From Actinoallomurus bryophytorum (GTDB lineage Bacteria > Actinomycetota > Actinomycetes > Streptosporangiales > Streptosporangiaceae): a stretch of DNA of 64,000 bases. A program made the position numbers and the translations under genes. The stretch is from positions 248,001 to 312,000 of the forward strand of contig NZ_VFOZ01000003.1 in assembly GCF_006716425.1 (NCBI RefSeq), written 5' to 3'. Each line of letters opens with the position of its first letter. Positions within the stretch are counted from its first letter, which is position 1. Positions 32,760-42,162 of the stretch are shown piece after piece. A model generated the notes under the pieces. It did not search any database. It was not told where the DNA came from and saw only the letters and a program-made list of their open reading frames with translations.

Positions 32760-33320
32760 CTAGGCGCGCGCGGACCACTCGTCCTCGAGCATCGCGTAGA
32801 CCAGCTCGTCCGTCCATTCGCCCTTGACGACCTCGTTCTGCACGAAGCAGGCCTCACGCCGCATGCCGAGGCGTTCGAGCACACGCGCCGACGCGGTGTT
32901 GCGCCCGTCCAGGCGGCCGACGACGCGGTGCAGGCCGAGATCTTCGAAGCCGAGCCGCAGCATCACCTCGGCGGCTTCGGTGGCGTACCCGTGCCCGCCG
33001 TGGCCGGGATGGAAGATGTAGCCGATCTCGCCCTGCCGGTGCTCGCGGCTGACCCAGATGAGCAGGACGTCGCCGATCACCTTGCCGGTCCCGGGCAGTT
33101 CGACCGCGAGCGTGAGGTTCTCCCCCTCCTCGCGCAGCTCCGACGCGGCGATTTTCAACCGCAGGGACTCGCGCGTCTGTTCGCGGTCCCTCGTGCCCCA
33201 GTACAGGTAGCGGGCCACGTCCGGCCGGGACTGGATGTCGTGCAGGTCGTCGAGGTCGTCTTCGGTGTAGGCGCGCAGGAGGAGCCGTTCGGTCCTGATC
33301 GGGAGTTCGGGTGTCAGCAC
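32760..33320 (-). CDS. GNAT family N-acetyltransferase (RimJ/RimL type)
   Basis: A 186-residue acetyltransferase. The N-terminus IRTERLLLRAYTEDDLDDLH, the acetyl-CoA loop region IFHPGHGGHGYATEAAEVML and the end RVLERLGMRREACF are the RimJ/RimL hallmarks. These acetylate N-terminal amines of proteins or small amines; the substrate is unknown here. It lies three bases from the convergent Ada-AlkA gene, with no room for a terminator hairpin between them. Confidence 0.9.
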   Translation of the reverse strand: MLTPELPIRTERLLLRAYTEDDLDDLHDIQSRPDVARYLYWGTRDREQTRESLRLKIAASELREEGENLTLAVELPGTGKVIGDVLLIWVSREHRQGEIGYIFHPGHGGHGYATEAAEVMLRLGFEDLGLHRVVGRLDGRNTASARVLERLGMRREACFVQNEVVKGEWTDELVYAMLEDEWSARA

Positions 33321-33363
33321 CGCCCCATGCTAGGGACCGGCCTGCCCCGGCTCGACGGGATAT

Positions 33364-34302
33364 TCAACCGTTCAACCGGCGTACGGGGCGGCCGTCGGCG
33401 TCCGTGGTGAGCCAGGAACCGTCGCCGGCGGGCTCGATGACACACGACGTCCGCTGGTCGAGCCTGGGGCCGACCTCTCCGGTGCGAATGCCGACCCGGT
33501 AGTGGTGCCACCACTCCTGCCCGTCCTCGTCCTCGCCCCCGATCGTGACGATGGCCGTTTCGGAGTCCAGGTAGCCGCTACTCCATTCGACGTAGGCCTC
33601 GCTCCACTCCTCGGTCTCGTATCCGAAGGCTTCGAGGGGGAGGCGAAGGAATTCCTCGCCGTCCGGATAGGTGTGGAACGCCACGTCGGACTGGTCGTCA
33701 TCGATGGTCATGAACTGCTCGCCGTCGGCCGCCAGGTCGATCAGCGCCCGGTCGCCCCACGGGTAGGTGAACAGGTTCAGGTCGCCACCGTCGAGGGCTC
33801 CGCGGAACAGGTTCGAGCCGTCCTGACCTTCGCCGACGTCGAGGAGCATGTGCACGCCGTCGGGATGCCGGAAGTGGATGGCGCCATGGCCGACGGTTCC
33901 CAGGTCGGTTTGGGCCACTACGGTGCCCTTCTCGGCATCGAGCACGACCCACTTGTCGACGCCGCCCCGGCCAGCCATGGCGTCGGGCCGGTAGACCCAT
34001 ACCAGTGCGCCGTCGGCGGAGAACCTGCAGCTGGGGCTGTGGCCGTGTTTCGTGGTCGACCGGGGTTCGAGGTCATAGCGCCAAAGCTCGGTCCCGCCGT
34101 CGGTGACGCAGGCAACGGCGTCCGTGGTCGTGTAGACCGCACGGCTGAGATCGGCGGAGCCGGTATGGCCGAGGACCTCGTCCCCCGGCCGTACGGGGAA
34201 CACCACCACCGGATCGAGCACGCCCTGGGCATCGCCTGACGGGTCGTAGACGCACACGTTTCCGTCGAGGACGCGGGAGAAGATTCGGGGGGACTCGCTC
34301 AT
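33364..34302 (-). CDS. uncharacterised beta-propeller-like protein
   Basis: A 312-residue acidic protein I cannot name. It consists of repeating beta-strand units such as AVACVTDGGTELWRYDLEP, SPSCRFSADGALVWVYRP and DLAADGEQFMTIDDDQSDV, the look of a five- to six-bladed propeller without exact WD repeats. There is no signal peptide, so it is probably cytoplasmic. ATG at 34302 fits the pattern; the frame stays open further without homology. It lies 44 bp after the GNAT gene's start, on the same strand and upstream of it, so the two may be cotranscribed. Confidence 0.7.
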   Translation of the reverse strand: MSESPRIFSRVLDGNVCVYDPSGDAQGVLDPVVVFPVRPGDEVLGHTGSADLSRAVYTTTDAVACVTDGGTELWRYDLEPRSTTKHGHSPSCRFSADGALVWVYRPDAMAGRGGVDKWVVLDAEKGTVVAQTDLGTVGHGAIHFRHPDGVHMLLDVGEGQDGSNLFRGALDGGDLNLFTYPWGDRALIDLAADGEQFMTIDDDQSDVAFHTYPDGEEFLRLPLEAFGYETEEWSEAYVEWSSGYLDSETAIVTIGGEDEDGQEWWHHYRVGIRTGEVGPRLDQRTSCVIEPAGDGSWLTTDADGRPVRRLNG

Positions 34303-34390
34303 GGCCAGAGCGTAGCGATCCCGTGCCTTGACCATCGGCGATGAGCGTTCGGGCCTGTTCCGCAGGGGGCGGCTGGGGCAGGCTGGGGCC

Positions 34391-35338
34391 ATGCTCATCA
34401 CGACCGGCGCGGACGTCGCCGCGCAGACCCGCTCCTTCAACCAGACCCTGATCGAGGTCCTCGCCACTCTGCCTGCCCACTATGAGCTGAACGATCCGGT
34501 GGCATCGCGGGCGGCGCGTGAAAGCGGCGAGGGACCGTTCCCGGTGCCGGCGCGGGTGGACGAGGGCCAGGACCGTGCGATCACAGGGCGCGCGGGTCAG
34601 GTGCCGCTGCGGGTGTTCGTCCCGCCCGTCGTACGCGGGGTGCACCTGCACATCCACGGCGGCGGATGGGTCTTCGGCTCGGCGGACGGCCAGGACGCCG
34701 CGCTGTGGCGGCTCGCGACGGCCGCCGAGATGGCGGTGGTCAGCGTCGGCTACCGGCTCGCACCCGAGCACCCGTACCCGGCCGGGCCCGATGACTGCGA
34801 GGACGCGGCGCGCTGGCTGATCGACAACGCCGTGCGTGAGTTCGGCACGGACCGGCTGACGATCGGCGGCGAGTCGGCCGGCGGGCATCTGGCGGTGGTC
34901 ACCCTGCTGCGCCTGGGCGCGCGGGCCGCGGCGTTCCGCGCCGCACAGCTGACCTTCGGCGTCTTCGACCTGGCGATGACGCCCAGCCAGCGGCTGTGGG
35001 GCGACCTCAACCTGGTCCTGTCCACGCCGACCATGGGCTGGTTCTATGAGCAGTTCGTGCCGGGCATGAGCGCGGAGGAGCTCCGGCGGCCCGACGTCTC
35101 CCCGCTGTACGCCGACCTGGCCGGCCTGCCGGCGGCCCGGTTCGTGGTCGGCACCCAGGATCTGCTGCTGGACGACACGCTGTTCATGGCGGCTCGCTGG
35201 GAGGCGGCGGGCAACGACACCGTACTCGAGGTGGTCGCCGAGGCCGCCCACGGCTTCACGCAGTTCCCGCTGACCGTCAGCGAGCGGGAGCTGATCGCCC
35301 AGGAGGAGTTCCTGGCGAAGGCCGTAGCGGGCCGTTGA
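34391..35338 (+). CDS. alpha/beta hydrolase, hormone-sensitive-lipase family
   Basis: A 315-residue esterase/lipase. The oxyanion motif HIHGGGWVFG, nucleophile elbow GGESAGGHL, acid in VGTQDLLLDD and His in EAAHGFTQFP make a full HSL-family triad. Such enzymes cleave short-chain esters in the cytoplasm. ATG at 34391 is the start; earlier in-frame codons overlap the promoter region of the divergent propeller gene. The 63-bp gap to the next convergent gene shows no clear terminator. Confidence 0.9.
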   Translation: MLITTGADVAAQTRSFNQTLIEVLATLPAHYELNDPVASRAARESGEGPFPVPARVDEGQDRAITGRAGQVPLRVFVPPVVRGVHLHIHGGGWVFGSADGQDAALWRLATAAEMAVVSVGYRLAPEHPYPAGPDDCEDAARWLIDNAVREFGTDRLTIGGESAGGHLAVVTLLRLGARAAAFRAAQLTFGVFDLAMTPSQRLWGDLNLVLSTPTMGWFYEQFVPGMSAEELRRPDVSPLYADLAGLPAARFVVGTQDLLLDDTLFMAARWEAAGNDTVLEVVAEAAHGFTQFPLTVSERELIAQEEFLAKAVAGR

Positions 35339-35401
35339 CCGCACCATCCGGCCGTTCAGGTGGCGCACGGCGCGTTTGACGGCCGCCCGCGGCGTGGGTG
35401 G

Positions 35402-36334
35402 TCACGGCCGCAGCGTGGCCTGTACCGCCCGTACCAGCTTCATGAACTGCTGTGGACTCACGGAGTCGATCTGCGGTGGCTGCGTGCCCTGGGAGCGGGC
35501 GAGGACGATGTCGTCGGGCACGGCCCGCAGGTGCACGATCACCAGCCCTGGCGGTACGCAGAGCAGGTACTGGCCGAAGTTGCCGATGGCCAGGAAGGAG
35601 CCGCGTCCCAGAAAACGGGGGAGCCACCAGGAGTAGCCGTAGTCGAGCTGCACCCCGGCGCCGCGATCGACCTGGACCGAGGTGCTTTCGGCCACCCAGG
35701 GCGCGGGCACCACCTGCCGGCCGTCCCAGCGCCCGCCCTGGAGCAGCATCGCGCCGAGCCGCCCGAGGTCGCGGGCGGAGAGGGAGAAGTGGTGCGCGAG
35801 GTGCTCGGACACGTCCGGGCGGCCGAGCAGTCGCTGGCGACCCGGGTCGAAGTCCTCGAAGCCGAGCGGTGCGGCCAGGTCGTCGGCGAGCGCGTCGAAG
35901 ACGGACCGGCCGGTGCACTGCTCGAAGATCGTGCCGAGGGTGTTGAAGTCCCAGTTGTTGTAGAGGAACAGCGCGCCCGGCGGCTGTGTGCCCCGGGCCG
36001 GCGCGTCCTGCTCGGGTCCGGCCACGGTCGCGGACGGGTGATAAACACCGGAACTCGACGTCAGCAGGTCGCGGACTGTGGCGCGACGTTCTTGCGGCAG
36101 GAGCCCGCCGGTGTCGTCGATGCCGAGTTCGCCGAGGGTGGCGCCGAGCCGGATGGTCCCGTCGGCGACCGCGGGTCCGTAGAGGACGGAGAGGATGCTT
36201 TTGCGCGCCGAGGCCAGATGGCCCGGCGCGGTCGTCGCGCCGTGGTCGAGCACGACCCGGCCCCGGTCGAGGACGAGGAACGCCGTGGTCGGCAGGGCTT
36301 CGAGCGTGTCGGCGACCTGCTGCAGGGCCGTCAT
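35402..36334 (-). CDS. serine hydrolase, class C beta-lactamase/PBP fold
   Basis: A 310-residue beta-lactamase-like serine hydrolase. The Ser-x-x-Lys motif is LASARKSILSVLYG and the Tyr-x-Asn motif is in LFLYNNWDFNTLG; the block DLLTSSSGVYHPSA matches the family. No signal peptide is visible, so it acts inside the cell, probably as an esterase or D-aminopeptidase-like enzyme rather than a resistance beta-lactamase. Its start overlaps the stop of the Clp-N gene by 4 bp (ATGA), so the two are translationally coupled. Confidence 0.87.
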   Translation of the reverse strand: MTALQQVADTLEALPTTAFLVLDRGRVVLDHGATTAPGHLASARKSILSVLYGPAVADGTIRLGATLGELGIDDTGGLLPQERRATVRDLLTSSSGVYHPSATVAGPEQDAPARGTQPPGALFLYNNWDFNTLGTIFEQCTGRSVFDALADDLAAPLGFEDFDPGRQRLLGRPDVSEHLAHHFSLSARDLGRLGAMLLQGGRWDGRQVVPAPWVAESTSVQVDRGAGVQLDYGYSWWLPRFLGRGSFLAIGNFGQYLLCVPPGLVIVHLRAVPDDIVLARSQGTQPPQIDSVSPQQFMKLVRAVQATLRP

Positions 36335-37059
36335 GCCGGGTCCCGTGCCGGGCGGCCGGCGAGGCCGAGCAACTGGGCGAGCGCGGCCGGCCGGGTGACG
36401 CCGCGCGCCACGAGTACCTGGCCGGCGCGGCTGCCGGGTGTGCGCAGAAGCCCGAGGAAGAGGTGCGCCACCGTGACGCCGTGCCCTTGGGCCTCGGCGG
36501 CCGCGCCGTCGATCGCCCGGCGGACGTCCGAGCCGATCGCAGGCTGCGCCGTCGCGGCCGGCCGGTTATCGTCCGGCTCCTCATCGAGGGCGGCGCGGAC
36601 GTCCGCCGGATCGGCGCCGAGCGCGCGGATGACGGTGCCGGCAAGCCCGGCCGGATCGTCGAGGACCGCGACGAGGAGATCGCCGCTGTCGACCGCGTCG
36701 TGGGCGAGCCGGCCCGCGCGTGTCTCGGCGCGGCGAAGGCAGTCGAGCGCTTCGTCGTCGAATCGCCGCAGGACGCCGGCGCGGACGAGATCCTCGACGG
36801 TCAGCTGGCCGATCAACGGTGCGTAGCGCTGTTGCGCGCCCTGCCGGCTGAGGCCGCGTGGCGCGCCGATGTCCGCCCACGAGCACCCCTCGGCGCGGGC
36901 CAGCTCCACGAAGAAGCCGACCAGGCTCTCGCCGAGAACGTTGAGCTCACCGGCGATCCGCTCCGCGGCGCCGATCTGTGCGACGGGGTCGCGTGGCTCG
37001 GCGATGCCATCGAGGAGCACCAGGCCGACGAGTTCCCGCAGCGTGGGTATCTGAGCCAT
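36331..37059 (-). CDS. Clp N-terminal domain protein with HTH-like segment
   Basis: A 242-residue protein without any ATPase. The N-terminal third contains CSWADIGAPRGLSRQGAQQR, which looks like a helix-turn-helix. The remainder carries two Clp-N-like helical repeats: FDDEALDCLRRAETRAGRLA with GDLLVAVLDDP, and IGSDVRRAIDGAAAEAQ with TVAHLFLGLLRTPGSRAGQV. In ClpA/C this module binds substrates or adaptors, so a DNA-binding, Clp-linked regulator is conceivable. The ATG lies seven bases after a -10-like box, so the mRNA is probably leaderless. It is coupled to the serine hydrolase downstream. Confidence 0.82.
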   Translation of the reverse strand: MAQIPTLRELVGLVLLDGIAEPRDPVAQIGAAERIAGELNVLGESLVGFFVELARAEGCSWADIGAPRGLSRQGAQQRYAPLIGQLTVEDLVRAGVLRRFDDEALDCLRRAETRAGRLAHDAVDSGDLLVAVLDDPAGLAGTVIRALGADPADVRAALDEEPDDNRPAATAQPAIGSDVRRAIDGAAAEAQGHGVTVAHLFLGLLRTPGSRAGQVLVARGVTRPAALAQLLGLAGRPARDPA

Positions 37060-37065
37060 GACATC

Positions 37066-37107
37066 TTTTTAGTTGACAGCGAATGCATCGTCAATAGATC
37101 TGTTGAC
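37066..37107 (-). promoter_or_regulatory. leaderless promoter with three TTGAC half-sites
   Basis: On the minus strand TTGACG (37094-37089) and TAAAAA (37071-37066) are 17 bp apart, and the ATG at 37059 falls at the expected transcription start. Three copies of the same half-site lie here: TTGAC at 37073-37077, its inverse GTCAA at 37090-37094, and TTGAC at 37103-37107. They may bind the HTH-like Clp-N protein encoded downstream. Confidence 0.5.
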
Positions 37108-37130
37108 GCAGTCTTGGAAGGACCGAGCGT

Positions 37131-38000
37131 CTACCAGTGCGCGGGACGGGACAGCGATCGGGGCAGTCCGGTCCGCGCGTCGCCCCTGGCCGCGTCCAGC
37201 TGGGACTGGGTGAGGAAGATGCCGGCGGTCAGGTCGGCGCCCCGCAGGTCGGCGTCTCTCAGGTCCGCGCCGGTGAGGTCGGCCAGGCCCAGGTCCGCGC
37301 CTCTCAGATCGGCGCCGATCAGGAGCGCCCCGCGCAGGTTGGCGGCCCGCAGGTCGGCGCCTGCGAGCCGGGCGCCGATCAGGTCCGCGCCCCGGTGGTC
37401 CCGGTGCGGGACGCCGGCACGTACGCGTTCGCTCGCGCGCACGAGCAGCGTGTTGACGTCGCGGCGGTGTGCCGCCACGTCGAGCCCGGCCAGAACGTCC
37501 GGGCCGTCGCCGGTGAGGCGCTCGGTGTCGTCCAGCGCGCGGGCGAGCTCGTCCCGCAGGGCGCTCGCCGGGGTCAGTCTCTGCGCCTCGGTCAGGTACC
37601 ACAGCAGCTCGTGCAGGTCCCGCATGATCGAGAAGATCTGGAACATCCGCCGTGCCGTGGTGGGGCTGGACCGCCAGTCCCGGCCCCCGAACGTGACCTG
37701 GGAGACCTTCTGCCCGGCACCGAAGCAGTCATAGACGGTGCAGCCGCGGAACCCGTCGCCGCGCAGCCGGGCGTGGATGCCGCAGCGGAAGTCCGGCGCG
37801 AGGTTCGGGCACGCCTGACCGGCCCTCTTGTCGATGGCGAAGTCCACCGAGGCGGAGAAGGCCGGCGCCACGCAGCACAGCGCGAAGCAGCTCTCGCAGT
37901 CGCCTCGCAGGCCGCTCGGGTCCGGCGGCGTGGTTCGGTGATGTTCAGGCAAGGTGTTCCCGTACGGCTCTGACCGGCATGTCGGCATATCTTCTCTCAT
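37131..38000 (-). CDS. pentapeptide-repeat protein with Cys-rich N-terminus
   Basis: A 289-residue protein. Residues about 30-100 contain eight or more Cys ([45 protein letters not shown]), suggesting a metal- or redox-active domain. A helical middle follows, then about eleven pentapeptide repeats ([20 protein letters not shown]) that should form a right-handed quadrilateral beta-helix. Some such proteins mimic DNA and protect gyrase; the function here is unknown. ATG at 38000 overlaps the acyltransferase stop (ATGA); ATG 37988 is the alternative and has GAGAGAAG upstream. Confidence 0.85.
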   Translation of the reverse strand: MREDMPTCRSEPYGNTLPEHHRTTPPDPSGLRGDCESCFALCCVAPAFSASVDFAIDKRAGQACPNLAPDFRCGIHARLRGDGFRGCTVYDCFGAGQKVSQVTFGGRDWRSSPTTARRMFQIFSIMRDLHELLWYLTEAQRLTPASALRDELARALDDTERLTGDGPDVLAGLDVAAHRRDVNTLLVRASERVRAGVPHRDHRGADLIGARLAGADLRAANLRGALLIGADLRGADLGLADLTGADLRDADLRGADLTAGIFLTQSQLDAARGDARTGLPRSLSRPAHW

Positions 38001-39139
38001 CCGCCCCGGCGCCCGGCCGCGCGGGCCTCGAAGCGGTGGAACAGCGAGCACAGGCCCGCCAGGACCAGGGCGAACACCGGCAGCCACGGCAACCGATGCG
38101 CGGGCCAGTCACCGGTGGGGGCGTCGAGCAGGCCCGGCAGCCCGCCCACGAGCAGGCCCGCGAACGTGACCAGCAGCAGCGCGCTCTGGTGCCAGCAGTA
38201 GAGGGTCATCGCGGCGAGGTTGAGCGCGGCGACGGGCGCCCACGCGGCGGGCCGGCGCAGCAGCCGGGCCAGCCACGGCCGCAGCAGCAGGAACGCGCCG
38301 AGCTGGGCGGCGCCCAGCGCCAGGGTGAACAGCGACGGCGGGTCCAGGTTCGACCGTGCCGCGCCGGGCACGCCGACCGCGCTGGCCGGATAGCCGGCCA
38401 GCGACACGAGCGCCGCGCCGCCGGCCATGCCCAGCGGCAGCAGCACCGCGGCGGCCCGGCGCGGCAGCCTGCCCTCGGCGAGCGCGACACCCAGCAGGTA
38501 CGGCGCCGCCCACGCCACCGGCACTGTCGCCGTCGCGAGCCAGCCGGGCAACCCGTGGCCGTGCGCCGCGTCGGTCAGCGCGACCACCGCCACCGGCGGC
38601 AGGACCGACCACGCTCCGCCTCGCAGGACCGCGGCGCGCAGCACCGGCGTGAGCGCGGTCAGCACCAGGTACACCAGCAGGAACCACAGGGGATGCGAGA
38701 CCAGCGACCAGACCACGTGCCGGGTACTCCTGGGCGCGCCGGTCGCGGACAGCAGCCACAGGGCCGGCAGCCAGACGGCGAGGAGCACCAGCACCGGCCG
38801 CGCCGCCCGCGAGACCCGTGACCCCAGCCAGGACCGGCGGTCGCGGCCCTCGACGCTGCGCGCCGCCGCGTACCCGCCGGCGAAGAAGAACAGGCTCAGC
38901 GTCTGGAAGAGCCACGTCACCGGCGCGAGACCCGGCGCGTACGCCAGCGGGCTCGCGCCGTGCAGCGCCGCCGGCCGGTACGGGTCGCTGACCAGCGCCG
39001 ACACCAGCCAGTGCCCGGACACCACGCCGAGGATCGCCACGGCCCGCAGCGCGTCCACGGTCCGGTCCCGGTACGCCGGCGTCGCCGCCTCGATCCGCGC
39101 CGCCCAGCCCACCGGCACCTCCACTCCCGCCGTGGTCAC
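37997..39139 (-). CDS. acyltransferase-3 family membrane protein
   Basis: A 380-residue membrane acyltransferase with about ten helices. The family motif near the N-terminus is [20 protein letters not shown], with the conserved Arg and His, followed by [12 protein letters not shown]. It probably acetylates a surface polymer or exported metabolite. It is the middle gene of three that overlap by 4 bp each, after the DUF1023 hydrolase and before the pentapeptide protein, so all three are made together. It is only distantly like the homologue at 83-1219. Confidence 0.87.
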   Translation of the reverse strand: MTTAGVEVPVGWAARIEAATPAYRDRTVDALRAVAILGVVSGHWLVSALVSDPYRPAALHGASPLAYAPGLAPVTWLFQTLSLFFFAGGYAAARSVEGRDRRSWLGSRVSRAARPVLVLLAVWLPALWLLSATGAPRSTRHVVWSLVSHPLWFLLVYLVLTALTPVLRAAVLRGGAWSVLPPVAVVALTDAAHGHGLPGWLATATVPVAWAAPYLLGVALAEGRLPRRAAAVLLPLGMAGGAALVSLAGYPASAVGVPGAARSNLDPPSLFTLALGAAQLGAFLLLRPWLARLLRRPAAWAPVAALNLAAMTLYCWHQSALLLVTFAGLLVGGLPGLLDAPTGDWPAHRLPWLPVFALVLAGLCSLFHRFEARAAGRRGG

Positions 39140-40212
39140 GTCCGGCCCCCGTACGCGGCGATGCGGGCCAGGGCGGTCAGCGAGTCGGTCCCGGGGGAGA
39201 GGTAGTGGTCATGGCCGGTCACGTCCGCGGTGGGGAACACCTGGGCACCGAAGGCGGGGTCGGCTGGCTTGGTCCCGTGGCCGAGGCCGAAGACCTGCAC
39301 GCCCGGCACCCACCGGATCCAGTCCCGCGCGGACTGACCGGCCCAGACCCGGGCCGAGGTGCCCAGCCCGGTCACGTCGTGGACGCCCATCCCGGGGCTG
39401 CCGAACACCGCGAGGTCGGTCACCTGAGCAGGCAGCCGGGGCGCGGCCGTCCCGATCACCGTCGACCCGTAGCTGTGCCCCAGCAGCGCGACCGTCGCAC
39501 CCGGGCGGACCGCGACCAGCCCGGCCACGAACCGCTCCAGCGCGGCGGCACCCGCCCGTGCCAGGTCCTCACGCGCCTCCGCCGCTTCGATCCCCTTCGG
39601 CGTCTCGTAGCCGAGCCAGGCGATCACGGCGATCCGGCCGCCGTACCGTGCCGCCTCGCGGTACAGCCCGGCCGCCTGGACGGCGGGCGAGCGGAACCGC
39701 CTGCCGCCCACCCCGGTCCAGAAGTTCGCCCCGCGGGCGCCCGCGCCGGGCACCAGGACCGCGATCCGGTCCGCCGCCCGCAGGTCTCCGAACACCTGTG
39801 CCACCCGCCCGTCGCCACGGGCGTCGAACAGCAGGTACCGGCCCGGCCGGCCCCGGTACGGCGGTCCGGCGGCGTCCATCGCCCGCCGGTTCGCCGCGTA
39901 CCGCGACGCGACCGGCGCGCCGTCCAAGCCGCCCAGCACGCCCGGGTACTCGGCGGCGAGCTCGCGCTGCTCGGCGGTGCCGGCGGCGGCCAGGAAGCGG
40001 TGCACCGTGACGGGATCGGCCGTGACCGGATCCGGCAGGTGCCGGCCGTCGGCGCGCCACGCGGCGGTGCCGGCGGGAGCCGTGACCCGTACCGCGCCCG
40101 GCGCGGCCGCCAGCGTGCATGCCGCCGGTGCGACCGTCATCGCCGCGGCGGCCAGCGCCGTGGCCCTCTTACGCCCTCTGCGCCGTTCGGCCGGTTCGTT
40201 CGTTTTGATCAC
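39136..40212 (-). CDS. secreted or membrane-associated DUF1023 alpha/beta hydrolase
   Basis: A 358-residue protein. A basic start and a hydrophobic stretch (RKRATALAAAAMTVAPAACT) look like a signal sequence, with Cys32 as a possible lipoprotein site. The rest is the DUF1023 hydrolase: LLFDARGDGRVAQVFGDL, IAVLVPGAGARGANFWTG and the nucleophile elbow ALLGHSYGSTV. The family is common and uncharacterised in actinobacteria. It is the first gene of the three-gene overlapping operon. The start is ATG at 40212; the 133-bp gap to the divergent kinase holds the promoters. Confidence 0.85.
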   Translation of the reverse strand: MIKTNEPAERRRGRKRATALAAAAMTVAPAACTLAAAPGAVRVTAPAGTAAWRADGRHLPDPVTADPVTVHRFLAAAGTAEQRELAAEYPGVLGGLDGAPVASRYAANRRAMDAAGPPYRGRPGRYLLFDARGDGRVAQVFGDLRAADRIAVLVPGAGARGANFWTGVGGRRFRSPAVQAAGLYREAARYGGRIAVIAWLGYETPKGIEAAEAREDLARAGAAALERFVAGLVAVRPGATVALLGHSYGSTVIGTAAPRLPAQVTDLAVFGSPGMGVHDVTGLGTSARVWAGQSARDWIRWVPGVQVFGLGHGTKPADPAFGAQVFPTADVTGHDHYLSPGTDSLTALARIAAYGGRT

Positions 40213-40345
40213 GCGGCCAACGGTGTCGTGACCGGCATCGACGGAGCATCGGCCCGCCGGCCGTGTTCGCGGCGGCTCGGGGTAGCCCGTGGGCGTAGTC
40301 CCACGGGCCGATGCCCGGCCGGACGCGGCTGGTTACGATCGGCGC

Positions 40346-41509
40346 ATGTCCACCCCTCCGCGTCCGCCGCTGCTCAGGCGGTCGTTCTCGAGGACGCGGA
40401 CGGTCCTGGCGTGGATCGGGGGTGTCATGTTCCCGATCGTGCTTCTCGCCATCGTGGCGGCCAGGTTGTTCGGCACATGGTTCATCGTGCCCGTCCTGGC
40501 CATGCTCCTGCCGGTCGGCCTGCTGCGGCGCCGGCCGTCGCTCGCGCTCGGGCTGATGCTCTTCGTCCTGGTCGCCATGGTGCTGCTCAATCCGGGCGGA
40601 GGCGGCGGCTATCCGTCGAACCTCTGGTTCGCGCAGGTGGCCGCGGCCGACATCGCCGTCGGCTTCATCGCGGCCAACCAACCCAAACGGACCTCGGGCA
40701 TCGCCTTCGTCTCGACCCTGATCGTCGAGTCCGCCTGCGCCATGTACTACACGACGGCCGTGCCGGGACTCACCCCGGCCGCGTTCATGATCCTCGCACT
40801 TGTCGTCGTCTGGCTGATCGGCCGTTCGATCGGGCAACGCCGCGAGTACGGCGAGGCCCAGCGCGCGCAGGCCGCGGTGCAGGCCGTCCAGGCCGAGCGG
40901 CTGCGGATCGCCCGTGAGCTGCACGACATGATCGCGCACAGCATCGGCGTCATCGCCATCCAGGCGGGCGTGGGCGGCCGGGTGATCGACACGCAACCGG
41001 CGGAGGCACGCAACGCGCTGAACGCCATCGAGGACACCAGCCGGGAGACGCTGGCCGGGCTGCGCCGGATGCTCGGCACCCTCCGCCAAGCCGATCAAGG
41101 GTCGGCGCCTCTGGACCCCACGCCGGGTCTGGCGGACCTGGACGGGCTGGTCGGCAGGTCGCTGGCCGCCGGTGTCCGGGTCGAGGTACGGCGGCTCGGC
41201 CAGGAGCGTGCGCTGCCCGCCGACATCGACCTGTCCGCGTTCCGTATCGTCCAGGAGGCCCTCACCAACGTGATCCGCCACGCGGGAGCACGCGACTGCC
41301 GGGTGGTCCTGGACTACCGGGACGAGGAGTTGCGCGTCGAGGTCACCGACGATGGGCGTGGCACCATCGGTGCCCCGGTCGCCGGATACGGCATCGCCGG
41401 GATGCGCGAACGCGCCGCCCTGCTGCACGGCCACTTCAGCGCGGGACCGCGTGCCGACGGCGGGTTCGGTGTGTCGGCGCGGCTGCCGGTCCCCGCGGAA
41501 TCTCGATGA
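40346..41509 (+). CDS. two-component sensor histidine kinase (NarL partner type)
   Basis: A 387-residue kinase. About four to six membrane helices fill residues 15-150, with no large extracellular sensor, so it may sense within the membrane. The HisKA_3 dimer domain has the phospho-His in LRIARELHDMIAHSIGVIA, and the ATPase domain ends DDGRGTIGAPVAGYGIAGMR. This is the family that pairs with LuxR-type regulators, and such a gene overlaps its stop by 4 bp. ATG at 40346 is the start. Targets are unknown. Confidence 0.92.
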   Translation: MSTPPRPPLLRRSFSRTRTVLAWIGGVMFPIVLLAIVAARLFGTWFIVPVLAMLLPVGLLRRRPSLALGLMLFVLVAMVLLNPGGGGGYPSNLWFAQVAAADIAVGFIAANQPKRTSGIAFVSTLIVESACAMYYTTAVPGLTPAAFMILALVVVWLIGRSIGQRREYGEAQRAQAAVQAVQAERLRIARELHDMIAHSIGVIAIQAGVGGRVIDTQPAEARNALNAIEDTSRETLAGLRRMLGTLRQADQGSAPLDPTPGLADLDGLVGRSLAAGVRVEVRRLGQERALPADIDLSAFRIVQEALTNVIRHAGARDCRVVLDYRDEELRVEVTDDGRGTIGAPVAGYGIAGMRERAALLHGHFSAGPRADGGFGVSARLPVPAESR

Positions 41510-42162
41510 CGGTCCGTGTCGTCCTGGCCGACGACCAGCCGCTCGTACGGGCCGGGCTGCGGGTGCTCGTCGCCGACCATCCCGACCTGGAGATCGTGGG
41601 AGAGGCCGGAACGGGCACCGAGGCCGTCCGTATCGCCGGGGACTCCGACCCTGACGTGGTGGTGATGGACATCCGGATGCCCGGCATGGACGGCATCGAG
41701 GCGACTCGGATCATCACGGCGGACGCCGAGGCGCCGCGCGTCCTCATCCTCACCACGTTCGACGACGACGACTACGTCTACGGCGCTCTGCGCGCCGGCG
41801 CGAGCGGCTTCCTCGTCAAGGACATGGCGCTGGAGGACATCCTCGCGGCGATCCGCGTCGTCGCCGCGGGCGATGCCCTGATCGCGCCGGGCGTCACGCG
41901 CCGGTTGATCGCGGAGTTCGCCGGCCGCCCCGAGCCCGCCCCGCCGCGGCGTAACGTCGAGGGCATCACGGCACGCGAGCGCGAGGTGCTGACCCTCGTC
42001 GGACGCGGCATGTCCAACGGTGAGATCGCCGCGCAGCTGTACGTCAGCGTGGCCACCGCCAAGGCGCACGTGGCCCGGTTGTTCACCAAACTGGGCGCCC
42101 GCGACCGGGTCCACCTCGTCATCATCGCCTACGAGGCGGGCCTGGTCGCACCGCCGTCATGA
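41506..42162 (+). CDS. response regulator, NarL/LuxR type
   Basis: A 218-residue regulator. The receiver has acidic residues ADDQ at the N-terminus, the phospho-Asp in VVVMDIRMPGMDG near residue 54 and the switch Lys in FLVKDMALED. The C-terminal LuxR HTH reads ITAREREVLTLVGRGMSNGE then IAAQLYVSVATAKAHV. ATG overlaps the kinase stop (ATGA). It presumably acts on its own operon or the neighbouring genes; no conserved site was found. Confidence 0.94.
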   Translation: MTVRVVLADDQPLVRAGLRVLVADHPDLEIVGEAGTGTEAVRIAGDSDPDVVVMDIRMPGMDGIEATRIITADAEAPRVLILTTFDDDDYVYGALRAGASGFLVKDMALEDILAAIRVVAAGDALIAPGVTRRLIAEFAGRPEPAPPRRNVEGITAREREVLTLVGRGMSNGEIAAQLYVSVATAKAHVARLFTKLGARDRVHLVIIAYEAGLVAPPS

